A stretch of DNA of 64,000 nucleotides from Mucilaginibacter_A sp041088075 (GTDB lineage: Bacteria; Bacteroidota; Bacteroidia; Sphingobacteriales; Sphingobacteriaceae): contig NZ_JBGCVY010000008.1 of assembly GCF_041088075.1 (NCBI RefSeq), positions 1 through 64,000 on the forward strand, written 5' to 3'. Positions 27,292 through 35,447 of the stretch are shown one piece after another. Position numbers and translations under genes: made by a program. Under the pieces are notes generated by a model. It was not told the origin of the DNA, did not search any database, and worked only from the letters and a program-made list of their open reading frames with translations. The stretch's first letter is position 1. Every line of letters starts with the position of its first letter.

Positions 27292-28083
27292 TTAATCTTC
27301 TTTTGGTTCCTGTTGTTTTTTCATCATATCGGCAACCAAATGGTCGGGCATAATGTTGCTCATGCCTACCATGGCTTTGTTTTTAAAGCCCGAAATTACC
27401 ATGTCTTCTCCAGCCATTAAAGCTTCGTAACCATCTTTCGCTACTTCTGCCGGGTTGGATCCGCTTTGTTCCATCATTTTAGAATCCTCCATTTGGGCTT
27501 TGTTAAAGAAATCGGTGTCTGTTTTGCCAGGCAATAAAGCGGTTAAAGTTACGCCGGTGTCTTTACATTCAGACCGTACCGCTTCGGTAAAAGATTGTAC
27601 AAAAGCTTTTGTGCCGTGATAAACCGCCTGATACGGGCCGGGCGTTTTTCCTGCGATGGAAGAAAGGTTTAAAATCTTTCCTTCTTTGCGGGCCAGCATC
27701 TCAGGCAAAAAGCATTTGACCAAACTGATGGTTGCGCCAATATTCAGTTGGATAATGTCCAGTTCGCGGTTGATGTCGGTCTCGGCAAACAAACCGTATT
27801 GGCCTTGTCCGGCATCGTTTACCAAAACATCAATCTGGATGCCTTTTGCTTTTATTTCATCGTAAACTTCAAACGGTGCTTCGTGTTTAAACAAATCTTT
27901 CACAATGGCTTCTACTTCAACGCCGTATTGCTGTTTCAGTTCGGTTGCTTTTTGGTTGAGCAAATCTGGTTCCAAAGCAACCAAAACCAAATTGTATTTG
28001 TCTTGCGCAAACAATTTGGCCAATTCATAACCTATTCCGCTGGAAGCACCGGTGATCAGTGCATATTTTTGATTGGTTGACAT
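27292..28083 (-). CDS. Short-chain dehydrogenase/reductase (classical SDR)
   Basis: A 263-residue Rossmann oxidoreductase. TGASSGIGYE at residues 11-20 is the dinucleotide-binding glycine motif, NDAGQG near 89-94 stands for the NAG motif, Ser141/Ser142 (NLSSIAG) and Tyr155-x3-Lys159 (YHGTK) complete the catalytic set. The length and LPGKTDTDF suit the DltE/YqjQ-like reductases. The substrate is unknown. A small SPW-like membrane protein gene lies upstream on the same strand, with an ACAG-form motif between them. Confidence 0.92.
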   Translation of the reverse strand: MSTNQKYALITGASSGIGYELAKLFAQDKYNLVLVALEPDLLNQKATELKQQYGVEVEAIVKDLFKHEAPFEVYDEIKAKGIQIDVLVNDAGQGQYGLFAETDINRELDIIQLNIGATISLVKCFLPEMLARKEGKILNLSSIAGKTPGPYQAVYHGTKAFVQSFTEAVRSECKDTGVTLTALLPGKTDTDFFNKAQMEDSKMMEQSGSNPAEVAKDGYEALMAGEDMVISGFKNKAMVGMSNIMPDHLVADMMKKQQEPKED

Positions 28084-28127
28084 AACGTTTTTATTTTAAT
28101 GTTGATACTGTTTTTATCGGTTAAAAA

Positions 28128-28499
28128 TTAGGATTCGGTAACCGGCATTTCTTCCGGTTCGGTCAGCAGGCTGGCGGCAACGCTGGTTGCGCCCATCAGC
28201 AAAAATGCGTTGCGCGCTTTTTTGTTTTTTGAAAAGCCGAAAACCCAGGGGGCGGCCATGGAAAATGCGCCAAGCGACAAATCCAAAAGCAGGTGCGTTT
28301 TAAAAGGAATTACCTTGAATAATCCCCATTCTGCACGGGTTAATAATGAAGTCAACAATACTGTTCCGCCTTGTATCCTGCATAGCAGTGTGGCTGTGTC
28401 TTCGTCTTCAAAACCAAAAACTTCCGGTGCCGCCGCAATCAGCGGGATGTAAGTATAATCAGCAAAGCCATGTTGCTTTCTTGAAATTAATTTTTCCAT
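28128..28499 (-). CDS. SPW-repeat-like small membrane protein
   Basis: A 123-residue integral membrane protein with about four helices. It begins EKLISRKQHGFADYTYIPL, has THLLLDLSLGAFSMAAPWVFGF in the middle (the APW-x-x-GF pattern of SPW repeats), and KKARNAFLLMGATSVAASLLT near the end. This family is common in Sphingobacteria and other bacteria, with no established function. It is 44 bases upstream of the SDR gene on the same strand. Confidence 0.75.
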   Translation of the reverse strand: MEKLISRKQHGFADYTYIPLIAAAPEVFGFEDEDTATLLCRIQGGTVLLTSLLTRAEWGLFKVIPFKTHLLLDLSLGAFSMAAPWVFGFSKNKKARNAFLLMGATSVAASLLTEPEEMPVTES

Positions 28500-28748
28500 A
28501 GTTTTTATTATTAGTTAAATAAATAACTTATCAACTTGAAGATGGTTTTCCTGTTTCGTTATTTTTTATGCAAGAAGAAGAAATAGCTTGACTGCCCAAG
28601 TGCTTCTTTTACAGGCCAAAAATCTGCTTCGCCTAAACTTATTTAAAATCATAATAAATACTCACTTGGTAAAACAACATGGCGCAACAACTATTTTATA
28701 GGGATAAAAGAAGCATCATCATTCAACCTTAAATAGTAAACTAAATTT

Positions 28749-29285
28749 ATGTCAGGAATATTTAAACAAGCATCGGGCAGCCATGCAACTACGCTTGCGC
28801 CGGCACCGGCAGAACCGGTAAAAGTCAGGTTAAAAATCAACGGACAGGAACATGTACTCAACATTGCGCCCTGGGTTACGCTTTTGGATGCGTTGCGCGA
28901 ATACATCGGTTTTACCGGGACTAAAAAAGGCTGCGACCACGGGCAATGCGGTGCCTGTACGGTTTTGGTGGATGGCATCCGTATCAATTCCTGCCTTACG
29001 TTGGCGGTTATGCGCGAAGGACAGGAAATTACCACGATAGAAGGTTTGGCGCACAGCGAAGATTTGCACCCGCTGCAAAAAGCGTTTATCGAGCATGATG
29101 CTTTTCAATGCGGTTATTGCACGCCGGGGCAAATTTGTTCGGCTGTCGGCATGTTTAACGAAGGAAAAGCCAATACTTTAGATGATATTAAAGAACAAAT
29201 GAGCGGGAATATTTGCCGTTGCGGCGCTTACAACAACATCAACGCAGCTATTTTGCAAGTGAAAGGAGAAATGGCCGGTGAATAG
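28749..29285 (+). CDS. paoA: Molybdenum hydroxylase, [2Fe-2S] subunit (PaoA/YagT-like)
   Basis: The iron-sulfur subunit (178 residues) of a xanthine-oxidase-family enzyme. The plant-type cluster cysteines are Cys62, 67, 70 and 82 (GCDHGQCGACTVLVDG); the helical-domain cluster has Cys121, 124, 156 and 158 (CGYCTPGQ, NICRCGAYNN). It carries electrons from the molybdenum site to the FAD subunit. Unlike E. coli PaoA, no twin-arginine signal is seen at the N-terminus, so the complex is predicted to be cytoplasmic. It overlaps the next gene by 8 bases, in the order 2Fe-2S, FAD, Mo. The symbol is by similarity of order and motifs. Confidence 0.9.
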   Translation: MSGIFKQASGSHATTLAPAPAEPVKVRLKINGQEHVLNIAPWVTLLDALREYIGFTGTKKGCDHGQCGACTVLVDGIRINSCLTLAVMREGQEITTIEGLAHSEDLHPLQKAFIEHDAFQCGYCTPGQICSAVGMFNEGKANTLDDIKEQMSGNICRCGAYNNINAAILQVKGEMAGE

Positions 29286-30261
29286 TTTTTCCTACCAAAG
29301 AGCAGTTGATGTTGAAGGCGCAGTCCAAGACATCAGCACAAAAAACAAAGCCAAATTTATTGCCGGCGGAACCAATATTTTAGATTTAATGAAGGTAAAC
29401 GTGGAAAGGCCGGAGCATTTAACCGACTTAACACATTTGCCTTTAACCGAAATTGAAAACACCGAAGACGGCGGTTTGCGTTTAGGCGCGCTGGCCACAA
29501 ACGCCGTTACCGCCTGGAACGAACAGGTTCAGCAGCGTTATCCTTTGCTTTCTAAAGCGATTTTGGCCGGTGCTTCGGCGCAGTTGCGCAACATGGCAAC
29601 CAACGGCGGCAACCTGTTTCAACGCACGCGCTGTTATTATTTTTACGATACCGCAACGCCTTGCAACAAACGCGAGCCGGGCAGCGGCTGTTCGGCCATC
29701 AACGGTTATAACCGCATCCATGCGATTTTAGGAACGAGCGAACATTGCATCGCCACAAACCCAAGCGATATGTGTATTGCTTTGGCTGCGCTGGATGCGA
29801 AGGTAAACGTAACCGGTACAAAAGGAGACCGGGTAGTGGATTTTGCCGATTTCCACCGTTTGCCGGGCGACCGGCCGGAGCTGGACAATAATTTGCAGCC
29901 GGACGATTTGGTTACGTCTATTGACCTTCCCGCCAAAACCTTTTCTAAAGTACAATATTTAAAACTGCGCGACCGGCAGTCGTATGCTTTTGCCATTGTT
30001 TCTGTGGCTGCGGCGATAGAACTGGAAGGCGAAACGATCAAAGATATCCGGATGGCTTTGGGCGGCGTGGCACATAAACCTTGGCGCGATAAATCGGCAG
30101 AAGCGATGATGATCGGCAAAACGCCAACCAAAGAAAACTTTAGGCTGCTGGCCGAAACCGTTTTGGCGACGGCCAAAGGCTACAGCTATAATTCCTTCAA
30201 GATAGAACTGGCCAAACGCGCCATTGTACGTGCTTTTACCGAAGCTTTGCAAGCAGTATAA
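29278..30261 (+). CDS. paoB: Molybdenum hydroxylase, FAD subunit with extra [4Fe-4S] motif (PaoB/YagS-like)
   Basis: The FAD-binding subunit of 327 residues. The FAD motifs are FIAGGTNILDLMK and GAALRNMATNGGNL-like text (AQLRNMATNGGNLFQ). An insertion carries four cysteines, Cys119, 129, 138 and 157 (RTRCYYFYD, PCNKREPGSGCSAING), as in E. coli PaoB and 4-hydroxybenzoyl-CoA reductase, where it binds an additional [4Fe-4S] cluster. The start is GTG at 29278, inside the end of the preceding gene (8-base overlap), so translation is probably coupled. The Mo subunit gene follows after 48 bases, with a motif copy (30279-30290) in that gap. Confidence 0.9.
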   Translation: MNSFSYQRAVDVEGAVQDISTKNKAKFIAGGTNILDLMKVNVERPEHLTDLTHLPLTEIENTEDGGLRLGALATNAVTAWNEQVQQRYPLLSKAILAGASAQLRNMATNGGNLFQRTRCYYFYDTATPCNKREPGSGCSAINGYNRIHAILGTSEHCIATNPSDMCIALAALDAKVNVTGTKGDRVVDFADFHRLPGDRPELDNNLQPDDLVTSIDLPAKTFSKVQYLKLRDRQSYAFAIVSVAAAIELEGETIKDIRMALGGVAHKPWRDKSAEAMMIGKTPTKENFRLLAETVLATAKGYSYNSFKIELAKRAIVRAFTEALQAV

Positions 30262-30309
30262 CACCAAAAAATAGGGCATAAAAGAAGCATCAACCTAAAA
30301 AATAAATGA

Positions 30310-32547
30310 ATGAAAAGTAATTATATAGGACAACCGACCAGCCGCGTTGACGGGCCGTTAAAGGTAACCGGACAAGCCAAATACGCCGCCGAATTTGCGG
30401 CAGACGGCTTGGTTTACGGCGTTGTGGTTTCGGGCGGGATTGCAAACGGAAGCATCAAAAATATAGAGGTAAAAGAAGCATTAAGCTTAAAAGGTGTTTT
30501 AAAAATTTTTACGCACGAAAATGTTTCCGGCCTGCCTTGGTTTGATAAAAGTTATAAAGACCAGGATTCGCCTTCGGGTTCGCCTTTCCGTCCATTTCAA
30601 AACAACAAAATCATGTTCAGCATGCAGCCGGTGGCGCTGGTTGTTGCCGAAACTTTTGAACTGGCGCGTTACGCTGCTTCGTTGGTGAAAGTGGAATATA
30701 AGGAAGACAAACACGAAACGGTGCTGATGGACCACCTCGACAAAGCCAAAAAAGCACCCAAAGGTAAAACTGGTTTTGAAGAACCAAAATCGCGCGGTGA
30801 TGCCAATGATGCGTTTAAATCTGCGGAATTCAAAATCGAAGGAGAATATCTGCATTCGGCAGAACACCACAACCCTATGGAAATGCACGCTACAACCGCC
30901 GTTTGGGAGGAAGACGATAAGCTAACCGTTTACGATAAAACGCAGGGTGTTTTTAACTGCCAGCAATATATTACCAAAGTTTTCGGGCTTTCTACGGATG
31001 ATGTCCGCGTTCTTTCTCCGTTTGTCGGCGGCGCTTTTGGTTCGGGTTTGCGTCCTCAGTACCAGTTGTTTTTGGCGGTTCTGGCTTCGCTGGAACTGAA
31101 ACGCGCGGTTCGGGTTTCGTTAACGCGGCAGCAAATGTTTTCTTTCGGGCATCGTCCTTCTTCGGTACAACGTTTGGCTTTGAGTGCTTCTGCGGATGGC
31201 ACGTTGCAATCGGTAAAACATGAGGCTTTTGGCGAAACTTCCCGGTTTGAAGATTACACGGAGATCATCGTCAACTGGTCGGGCACGATGTACAAATGCG
31301 AGAACGTAGAACTGAAATACGATCTGGTAAAGCTGGATGTGTTTTCGCCGATGGACATGCGTGCGCCCGGTGCGGTAACCGGCAACCATCCTTTTGAAAG
31401 CGCGATAGACGAGCTGGCTTATGCCGTAAAAATGGACCCGTTGGCTTTCCGTTTGCGGAATTATGCGGAAGAAGACCAAATGGGCGGTAAACCTTACAGC
31501 AGCAAAGAACTGAAAGCTTGTTACACGCAAGGTGCGGCCAAATTTGGATGGGATAAAAGAAGCATCGAGCCGCGATCAATGCGCGACGGCAATCAATTAA
31601 TTGGCTGGGGAATGGGCACGGCGGCCTGGGACGCACAACAAATGCTGGCCAATGCAAAAGCGGTTTTATCGGCAGATGGAAAGTTGTTTGTAAGCAGTGG
31701 TGCATCGGATATCGGAACCGGAACTTATACGATCATGACGCAAATTGCTGCCGAAACTTTAGGCTTGGCAATAAAAGATGTAACCTTTAAATTAGGCGAT
31801 ACCAACATGCCTGAAGCACCACTGGAAGGTGGTTCCTGGACAGCGGCTTCGGTTGGTTCGGCGGTAAAAGCGGTATGCGAGGAAGTGAAAACGCAGGTAT
31901 TAAAGCTGGCGAAAAAATCAAGCAAAACGCCGGTTTCGGGAGAAGATGCAGATGGTTTGATGATTGATGATGGCTACGTCATGCTGAAGAAAGATCCTTC
32001 GGCCAAAATTTCCATTACCGAATTGATGAAACAGGCCGAAGTGGGCAGCATCGAAGAAAAGGCAATGAGCATACCAAACCCGGTCAATAAATTAAAATAT
32101 ACTTATAATTCGCACGCTGCTGTTTTTGCCGAGGTAAAAGTGGACGAAGAGCTGGGAACGGTTATCGTGAGCCGCGTAGTTTGTGCGGTGGCGGCGGGCA
32201 ATATCATCAACCCAAAAACTGCGGGCAGCCAGATTAAAGGCGCGGTGGTTTGGGGCATCAGTAAAGCTTTGGAAGAAGAAAGCGTAATGGACAAAAATTT
32301 AGGCCGTTTTATGAACCACAACCTTGCCGAATACCATGTGCCGGTGAACAAAGACATCAACGATATTGATGTGATTTTTGTGGAAGAACACGATGACAAA
32401 ATAAACCCCTTAGGCGTAAAAGGCGTTGGCGAGATCGGCATTATTGCGGTTGCAAGTGCCATTGCCAACGCCGTTTTCCATGCAACAGGCCATCGTGTCC
32501 GTAATTTGCCAATCACGATGGACAAGGTTTTAGGCTTGAGCGAATAG
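30310..32547 (+). CDS. paoC: Molybdenum hydroxylase, molybdopterin subunit (PaoC/YagR-like)
   Basis: The catalytic subunit (745 residues), which binds molybdopterin cofactor and probably oxidises aldehydes or N-heterocycles. The N-terminal substrate domain begins GQPTSRVDGPLKVTGQAKYAAE. Cofactor motifs include VGGAFGSG, MRAPGAVTGNHPFESAIDELA and GGSWTAASVGSA. The catalytic glutamate is Glu708 in GVKGVGEIG. No XdhC-type insertion chaperone or cofactor biosynthesis gene is nearby. Two exact copies of the dispersed motif lie in this coding region, in different frames: 30470-30481 (VKEAL) and 31554-31565 (DKRSI). The gene ends at a strong motif hairpin. Confidence 0.93.
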   Translation: MKSNYIGQPTSRVDGPLKVTGQAKYAAEFAADGLVYGVVVSGGIANGSIKNIEVKEALSLKGVLKIFTHENVSGLPWFDKSYKDQDSPSGSPFRPFQNNKIMFSMQPVALVVAETFELARYAASLVKVEYKEDKHETVLMDHLDKAKKAPKGKTGFEEPKSRGDANDAFKSAEFKIEGEYLHSAEHHNPMEMHATTAVWEEDDKLTVYDKTQGVFNCQQYITKVFGLSTDDVRVLSPFVGGAFGSGLRPQYQLFLAVLASLELKRAVRVSLTRQQMFSFGHRPSSVQRLALSASADGTLQSVKHEAFGETSRFEDYTEIIVNWSGTMYKCENVELKYDLVKLDVFSPMDMRAPGAVTGNHPFESAIDELAYAVKMDPLAFRLRNYAEEDQMGGKPYSSKELKACYTQGAAKFGWDKRSIEPRSMRDGNQLIGWGMGTAAWDAQQMLANAKAVLSADGKLFVSSGASDIGTGTYTIMTQIAAETLGLAIKDVTFKLGDTNMPEAPLEGGSWTAASVGSAVKAVCEEVKTQVLKLAKKSSKTPVSGEDADGLMIDDGYVMLKKDPSAKISITELMKQAEVGSIEEKAMSIPNPVNKLKYTYNSHAAVFAEVKVDEELGTVIVSRVVCAVAAGNIINPKTAGSQIKGAVVWGISKALEEESVMDKNLGRFMNHNLAEYHVPVNKDINDIDVIFVEEHDDKINPLGVKGVGEIGIIAVASAIANAVFHATGHRVRNLPITMDKVLGLSE

Positions 32548-32570
32548 TCAATTTTTTGTTGCCCAATTTT

Positions 32571-32620
32571 AGGCCGGTAAAAGAAGCATTATAGCTGATG
32601 CTTCTTTTACCGGCCTTTTT
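32571..32620. terminator. 19-bp-stem motif hairpin, bidirectional terminator
   Basis: AGGCCGGTAAAAGAAGCAT (32571-32589) and its exact complement (32598-32616) flank an 8-base loop, followed by T. Each arm is one GAAG-form motif with its extension. It sits between the converging Mo-subunit and PqiA-domain genes. Confidence 0.9.
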
Positions 32621-32633
32621 TTGTTGAGATCAT

Positions 32634-33950
32634 TTAAATCGAATCCTGGCCTTTGGCTTTCTTCTCTGCAGGCAAAACCACCCGTTTCAAAATATCAGAC
32701 ATAATAAGGCTGAAAAGCACAAACGTTACAAAAACAAAAAAACCGGGCTGCAAAGCCGTATTGTTGGTGGTGATGCTGGCTAAGTAACTTGTTTTGATGT
32801 TCAACACTTCCAACTGGCTTTCCAAAATCCCGTTAAAACCTAAGTAAGTCATCATAATGGCAATTACCATCACATCGGCCATGCTCCATTTGCCCGAATC
32901 AAACGCAAAATAATGCACTACTTTGCCGCGCGTCCATTTGTTGTCGCTGCCAAACGCATAAATCAGCCCCGAACTTAATTTGCTGACCGGGAAAAGGATA
33001 CTGAAGCACAAAATCAACACGCCAACAATAATGGATTCTACGCCCGATGCTTTTATCAACAAAGAAACCACTTCCAAAATACCTCTGCTTTGAAAAAACA
33101 AAATCTGATCTTTAAAAATCATTTCCTGTCCCAGCAACCTAAAATCGAGCAATTTAACACGTGCTTCAACATCAATCATGTTTGAACTTACGCCTACCAC
33201 CAGCAAAATGGCCGCAGCCAGCATCGAGAGGATATATAAAGATTTGTATAGCGATTCGTTTTTTCTGAACAGCCACCATACCAATAAAAACAGCACTGCG
33301 CCGCCCATCAAACCATAAGTGTAAGTGTAACTTTGGGTTTGTATTTCTTTTAAAAGGCTGACTGTTTTTTGGTTGTATGCCTCTGCTGATCTAACCTGGT
33401 ATTTAGCATAGATTTTTTCGCGCACCTGTTGTTCTGCCGTAAGCGAACTATCGAAGGTGGTTTTTTCCAACTGGTTAAACTTGCTTTGCGCCAGGCTTCT
33501 TAACCTTTTTTTGCTCGATGGGTTATTTACCTGTTTGATAATTTCTTTGGCGAAAACGGGAACCTGGTCGTGCAGTTCTTTCGGGTTTACAAAGGTGTGT
33601 ACTGCAAATTTTCTAATCTTGCCCACAAACGTTTTTTGCGGTTTGTTTACAATCGCCAGCGCTTTGTTGATCAACGCATTCAAAATCTGCTCTACTTCTT
33701 TTTCCAGGTTTTTTTGCTGGCTTCCGGTAAAATTGAAGGATTGGATTTGGTTGTTTACAATCGCGGCAACCTTGTCTTTCCACTGGTTTACAGAGAAAAT
33801 GCCAAAGGTAACGCCGTTAATGGTTCCAAAATCTTCTTTTATTTTTCTTTGCTGTTCCGAAAGTTGGTGTGCCTGGTAAGCGCAAAAACTCATTGCGGCA
33901 AGGGCCAGAACCATCGCAACGATTATAATTGGGTTAGCTTTTTTTGTCAT
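32634..33950 (-). CDS. Paraquat-inducible protein A (PqiA) domain membrane protein
   Basis: A 438-residue inner-membrane protein. An N-terminal anchor (residues 7-25) is followed by a long, lysine- and glutamine-rich extracytoplasmic region of about 180 residues with coiled-coil character. The C-terminal half contains four or five helices with the PqiA pattern: SRGILEVVSLLIKASGVESIIVGVLILCFSILFPVSKLSSG and GKWSMADVMVIAIMMTYLGF. PqiA proteins take part in envelope lipid transport with MCE partners; no MCE gene is adjacent, so that role is only suggested. The N-terminal extension is unusual for the family. Confidence 0.75.
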   Translation of the reverse strand: MTKKANPIIIVAMVLALAAMSFCAYQAHQLSEQQRKIKEDFGTINGVTFGIFSVNQWKDKVAAIVNNQIQSFNFTGSQQKNLEKEVEQILNALINKALAIVNKPQKTFVGKIRKFAVHTFVNPKELHDQVPVFAKEIIKQVNNPSSKKRLRSLAQSKFNQLEKTTFDSSLTAEQQVREKIYAKYQVRSAEAYNQKTVSLLKEIQTQSYTYTYGLMGGAVLFLLVWWLFRKNESLYKSLYILSMLAAAILLVVGVSSNMIDVEARVKLLDFRLLGQEMIFKDQILFFQSRGILEVVSLLIKASGVESIIVGVLILCFSILFPVSKLSSGLIYAFGSDNKWTRGKVVHYFAFDSGKWSMADVMVIAIMMTYLGFNGILESQLEVLNIKTSYLASITTNNTALQPGFFVFVTFVLFSLIMSDILKRVVLPAEKKAKGQDSI

Positions 33951-34016
33951 GTAAAATTTGGTAATAATTTGGCAGGTTTTAAAAGAGTTATTTTTAATTG
34001 TTATATTAAATGATAA

Positions 34017-34048
34017 ACAAAAATTGCTGCAAAGTGATGCAGCAATTG
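34017..34048 (-). terminator. Terminator of the small acidic-tail protein gene
   Basis: AATTGCTGC and GCAGCAATT pair around an 8-base loop, followed on the reverse strand by a T run. It is 16 bases beyond the stop codon at 34064. Confidence 0.75.
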
Positions 34049-34063
34049 GTGTCGAAACGGCTT

Positions 34064-34372
34064 TTAGTCTTCCTCGATCTCAATTTCCAGGTCGTCCAAA
34101 TCATCGTCTTCCGCTTCAATTACGGTTTCTTTTCCGGTTTCGGCCGTTAATGAAAGCGCGAACAAATTAATTTCGTCCGTTGTAAAGTGTTCTTTTCCGG
34201 CATAATGATATTCGCCCTGATCAAAAACCAGCTTGCCCAAATCTTTGCCGTTTTCCCGGATTTCATATTCGCCCGACAACTTTTTGGCGTTTTTCTTTTC
34301 AGGTTTCAGCGGTGTTAATTCCAATTCCCGCTTCATGTTTTCTTCTTCCAGTATTACTTTGTACGTATCCAT
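34064..34372 (-). CDS. Hypothetical protein with acidic C-terminal tail
   Basis: A 102-residue soluble protein without signal or membrane segment. Residues 10-85 alternate basic and beta-like stretches (KLSGEYEIRENGKDLGKLVFDQGEYHYAG), and the last 20 residues are almost all Asp and Glu. I do not recognise the family; such tails are seen in small Bacteroidota proteins of unknown role. A clean hairpin terminator follows, supporting it as a transcribed gene. Confidence 0.7.
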   Translation of the reverse strand: MDTYKVILEEENMKRELELTPLKPEKKNAKKLSGEYEIRENGKDLGKLVFDQGEYHYAGKEHFTTDEINLFALSLTAETGKETVIEAEDDDLDDLEIEIEED

Positions 34373-34459
34373 TTTTATCTTTCTTTAAGAAAAAGAAACC
34401 GCAAAGTTTGTAAATGGTTTAGGCAATGCTGTTTTTAGCAGGGAAAGTTTAGTGAGGTT

Positions 34460-35218
34460 TTAACTTCTGCTTTTCGCCAAACACAAAAATTCCATGGCGT
34501 TCTCGTGGTCTTCTTCCAAAGCTTCAAACGTGTAGCCAAAGTTTTGCAGATAGTTTAAGCAATCTGTCCGCAATTTGGGGGAATGGACGGAAAGAAAAAT
34601 GATGGGCTTAAAATCAGCAATCATCTTTTCCGCGCCTTGTAAAACAGCTAATTCGGCGCCTTCTACATCAATTTTAAGCACATTTGGTTGGATGGCAAGT
34701 TTGGCTGCTACGGCATCTAAACTTACGGTAGAAACCAAAGTTGCATTTGTGCCGGGCGCGTTAATTGCGCTGTTTTCGATACGGCCCATTGAAGCAATCG
34801 GGTTTTCTAAAAAAGTAACGATAGATTGGTTGTTTGAGCAGGCCGAAGGAATGATGGTAACGTTGTTGAGTTTGTTGATTTTAACATGGCGGTACAAGTA
34901 GGAAATATTTCTTACCAAAGGTTCAAACGAAAAAACTTTGCCCTGATTTCCGGTAAGCCGCGAACCTAAAACAGTATAATAGCCTACGTTTGCGCCGACA
35001 TCAAACAGTATATCGCCTTTTTTTATGGTACGGATAAAGGCCCGGGTTTGTAACGGCTCAATCAAATTAAAGTAAACCGAAGCGCCGCCGCCTGCGCCGC
35101 CATGCGTCCCTAAAATAAATTTTGCGCCTTTTAGCGGGCCTTTTAAAACCGGATAGGCCACACGCGGAAGGATTTTGCCAAATACCAATCTTGCTGCTTT
35201 GCGTAGTAAACCCTTCAT
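34460..35218 (-). CDS. FkbM family methyltransferase
   Basis: A 252-residue SAM-dependent O-methyltransferase of the FkbM group. Motif I is DILFDVGANVGYYTVLGSRL, the second acidic position lies in KVFSFEPLVRNISYL, and the signature VLKIDVEGAELAVLQGAE is complete, followed by ADFKPIIFLSVHSPK. Members methylate polyketides, glycans or small molecules; no biosynthetic cluster is adjacent, so the target is unknown. The N-terminus is basic, without a signal peptide. Confidence 0.9.
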   Translation of the reverse strand: MKGLLRKAARLVFGKILPRVAYPVLKGPLKGAKFILGTHGGAGGGASVYFNLIEPLQTRAFIRTIKKGDILFDVGANVGYYTVLGSRLTGNQGKVFSFEPLVRNISYLYRHVKINKLNNVTIIPSACSNNQSIVTFLENPIASMGRIENSAINAPGTNATLVSTVSLDAVAAKLAIQPNVLKIDVEGAELAVLQGAEKMIADFKPIIFLSVHSPKLRTDCLNYLQNFGYTFEALEEDHENAMEFLCLAKSRS

Positions 35219-35278
35219 CGCTTTATGATAGTTTTAAGAAACGATAATAAAGGTTGGACGCACTAAATGTTTGCTTAA

Positions 35279-35431
35279 GCCTGTTTAAAACTTACTTGGC
35301 AGAATATCAATGCTTCTTTTATCACCTAAAAGTTGGCAAACGTTTGGTTTTATTTAAGTTGGTGCAGTCGCCAATTTTTAGGTGGTAAAAGAAGCATGTA
35401 AAACCGTAACGATACAATTTAAACATGTGCT
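35279..35431. repeat. MITE-like composite repeat
   Basis: The ends GCCTGTTTAAAA and AATTTAAACATGTGC are roughly inverted. Inside is an outward-facing GAAG-form pair (35310-35321 reverse, 35386-35397 forward) with extensions ATCACCTAAAAGTTGG and CCAATTTTTAGGTGG. It lies between the FkbM start and the glycosidase stop. Confidence 0.65.
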
Positions 35432-35447
35432 TAAATTACAGTGATCC

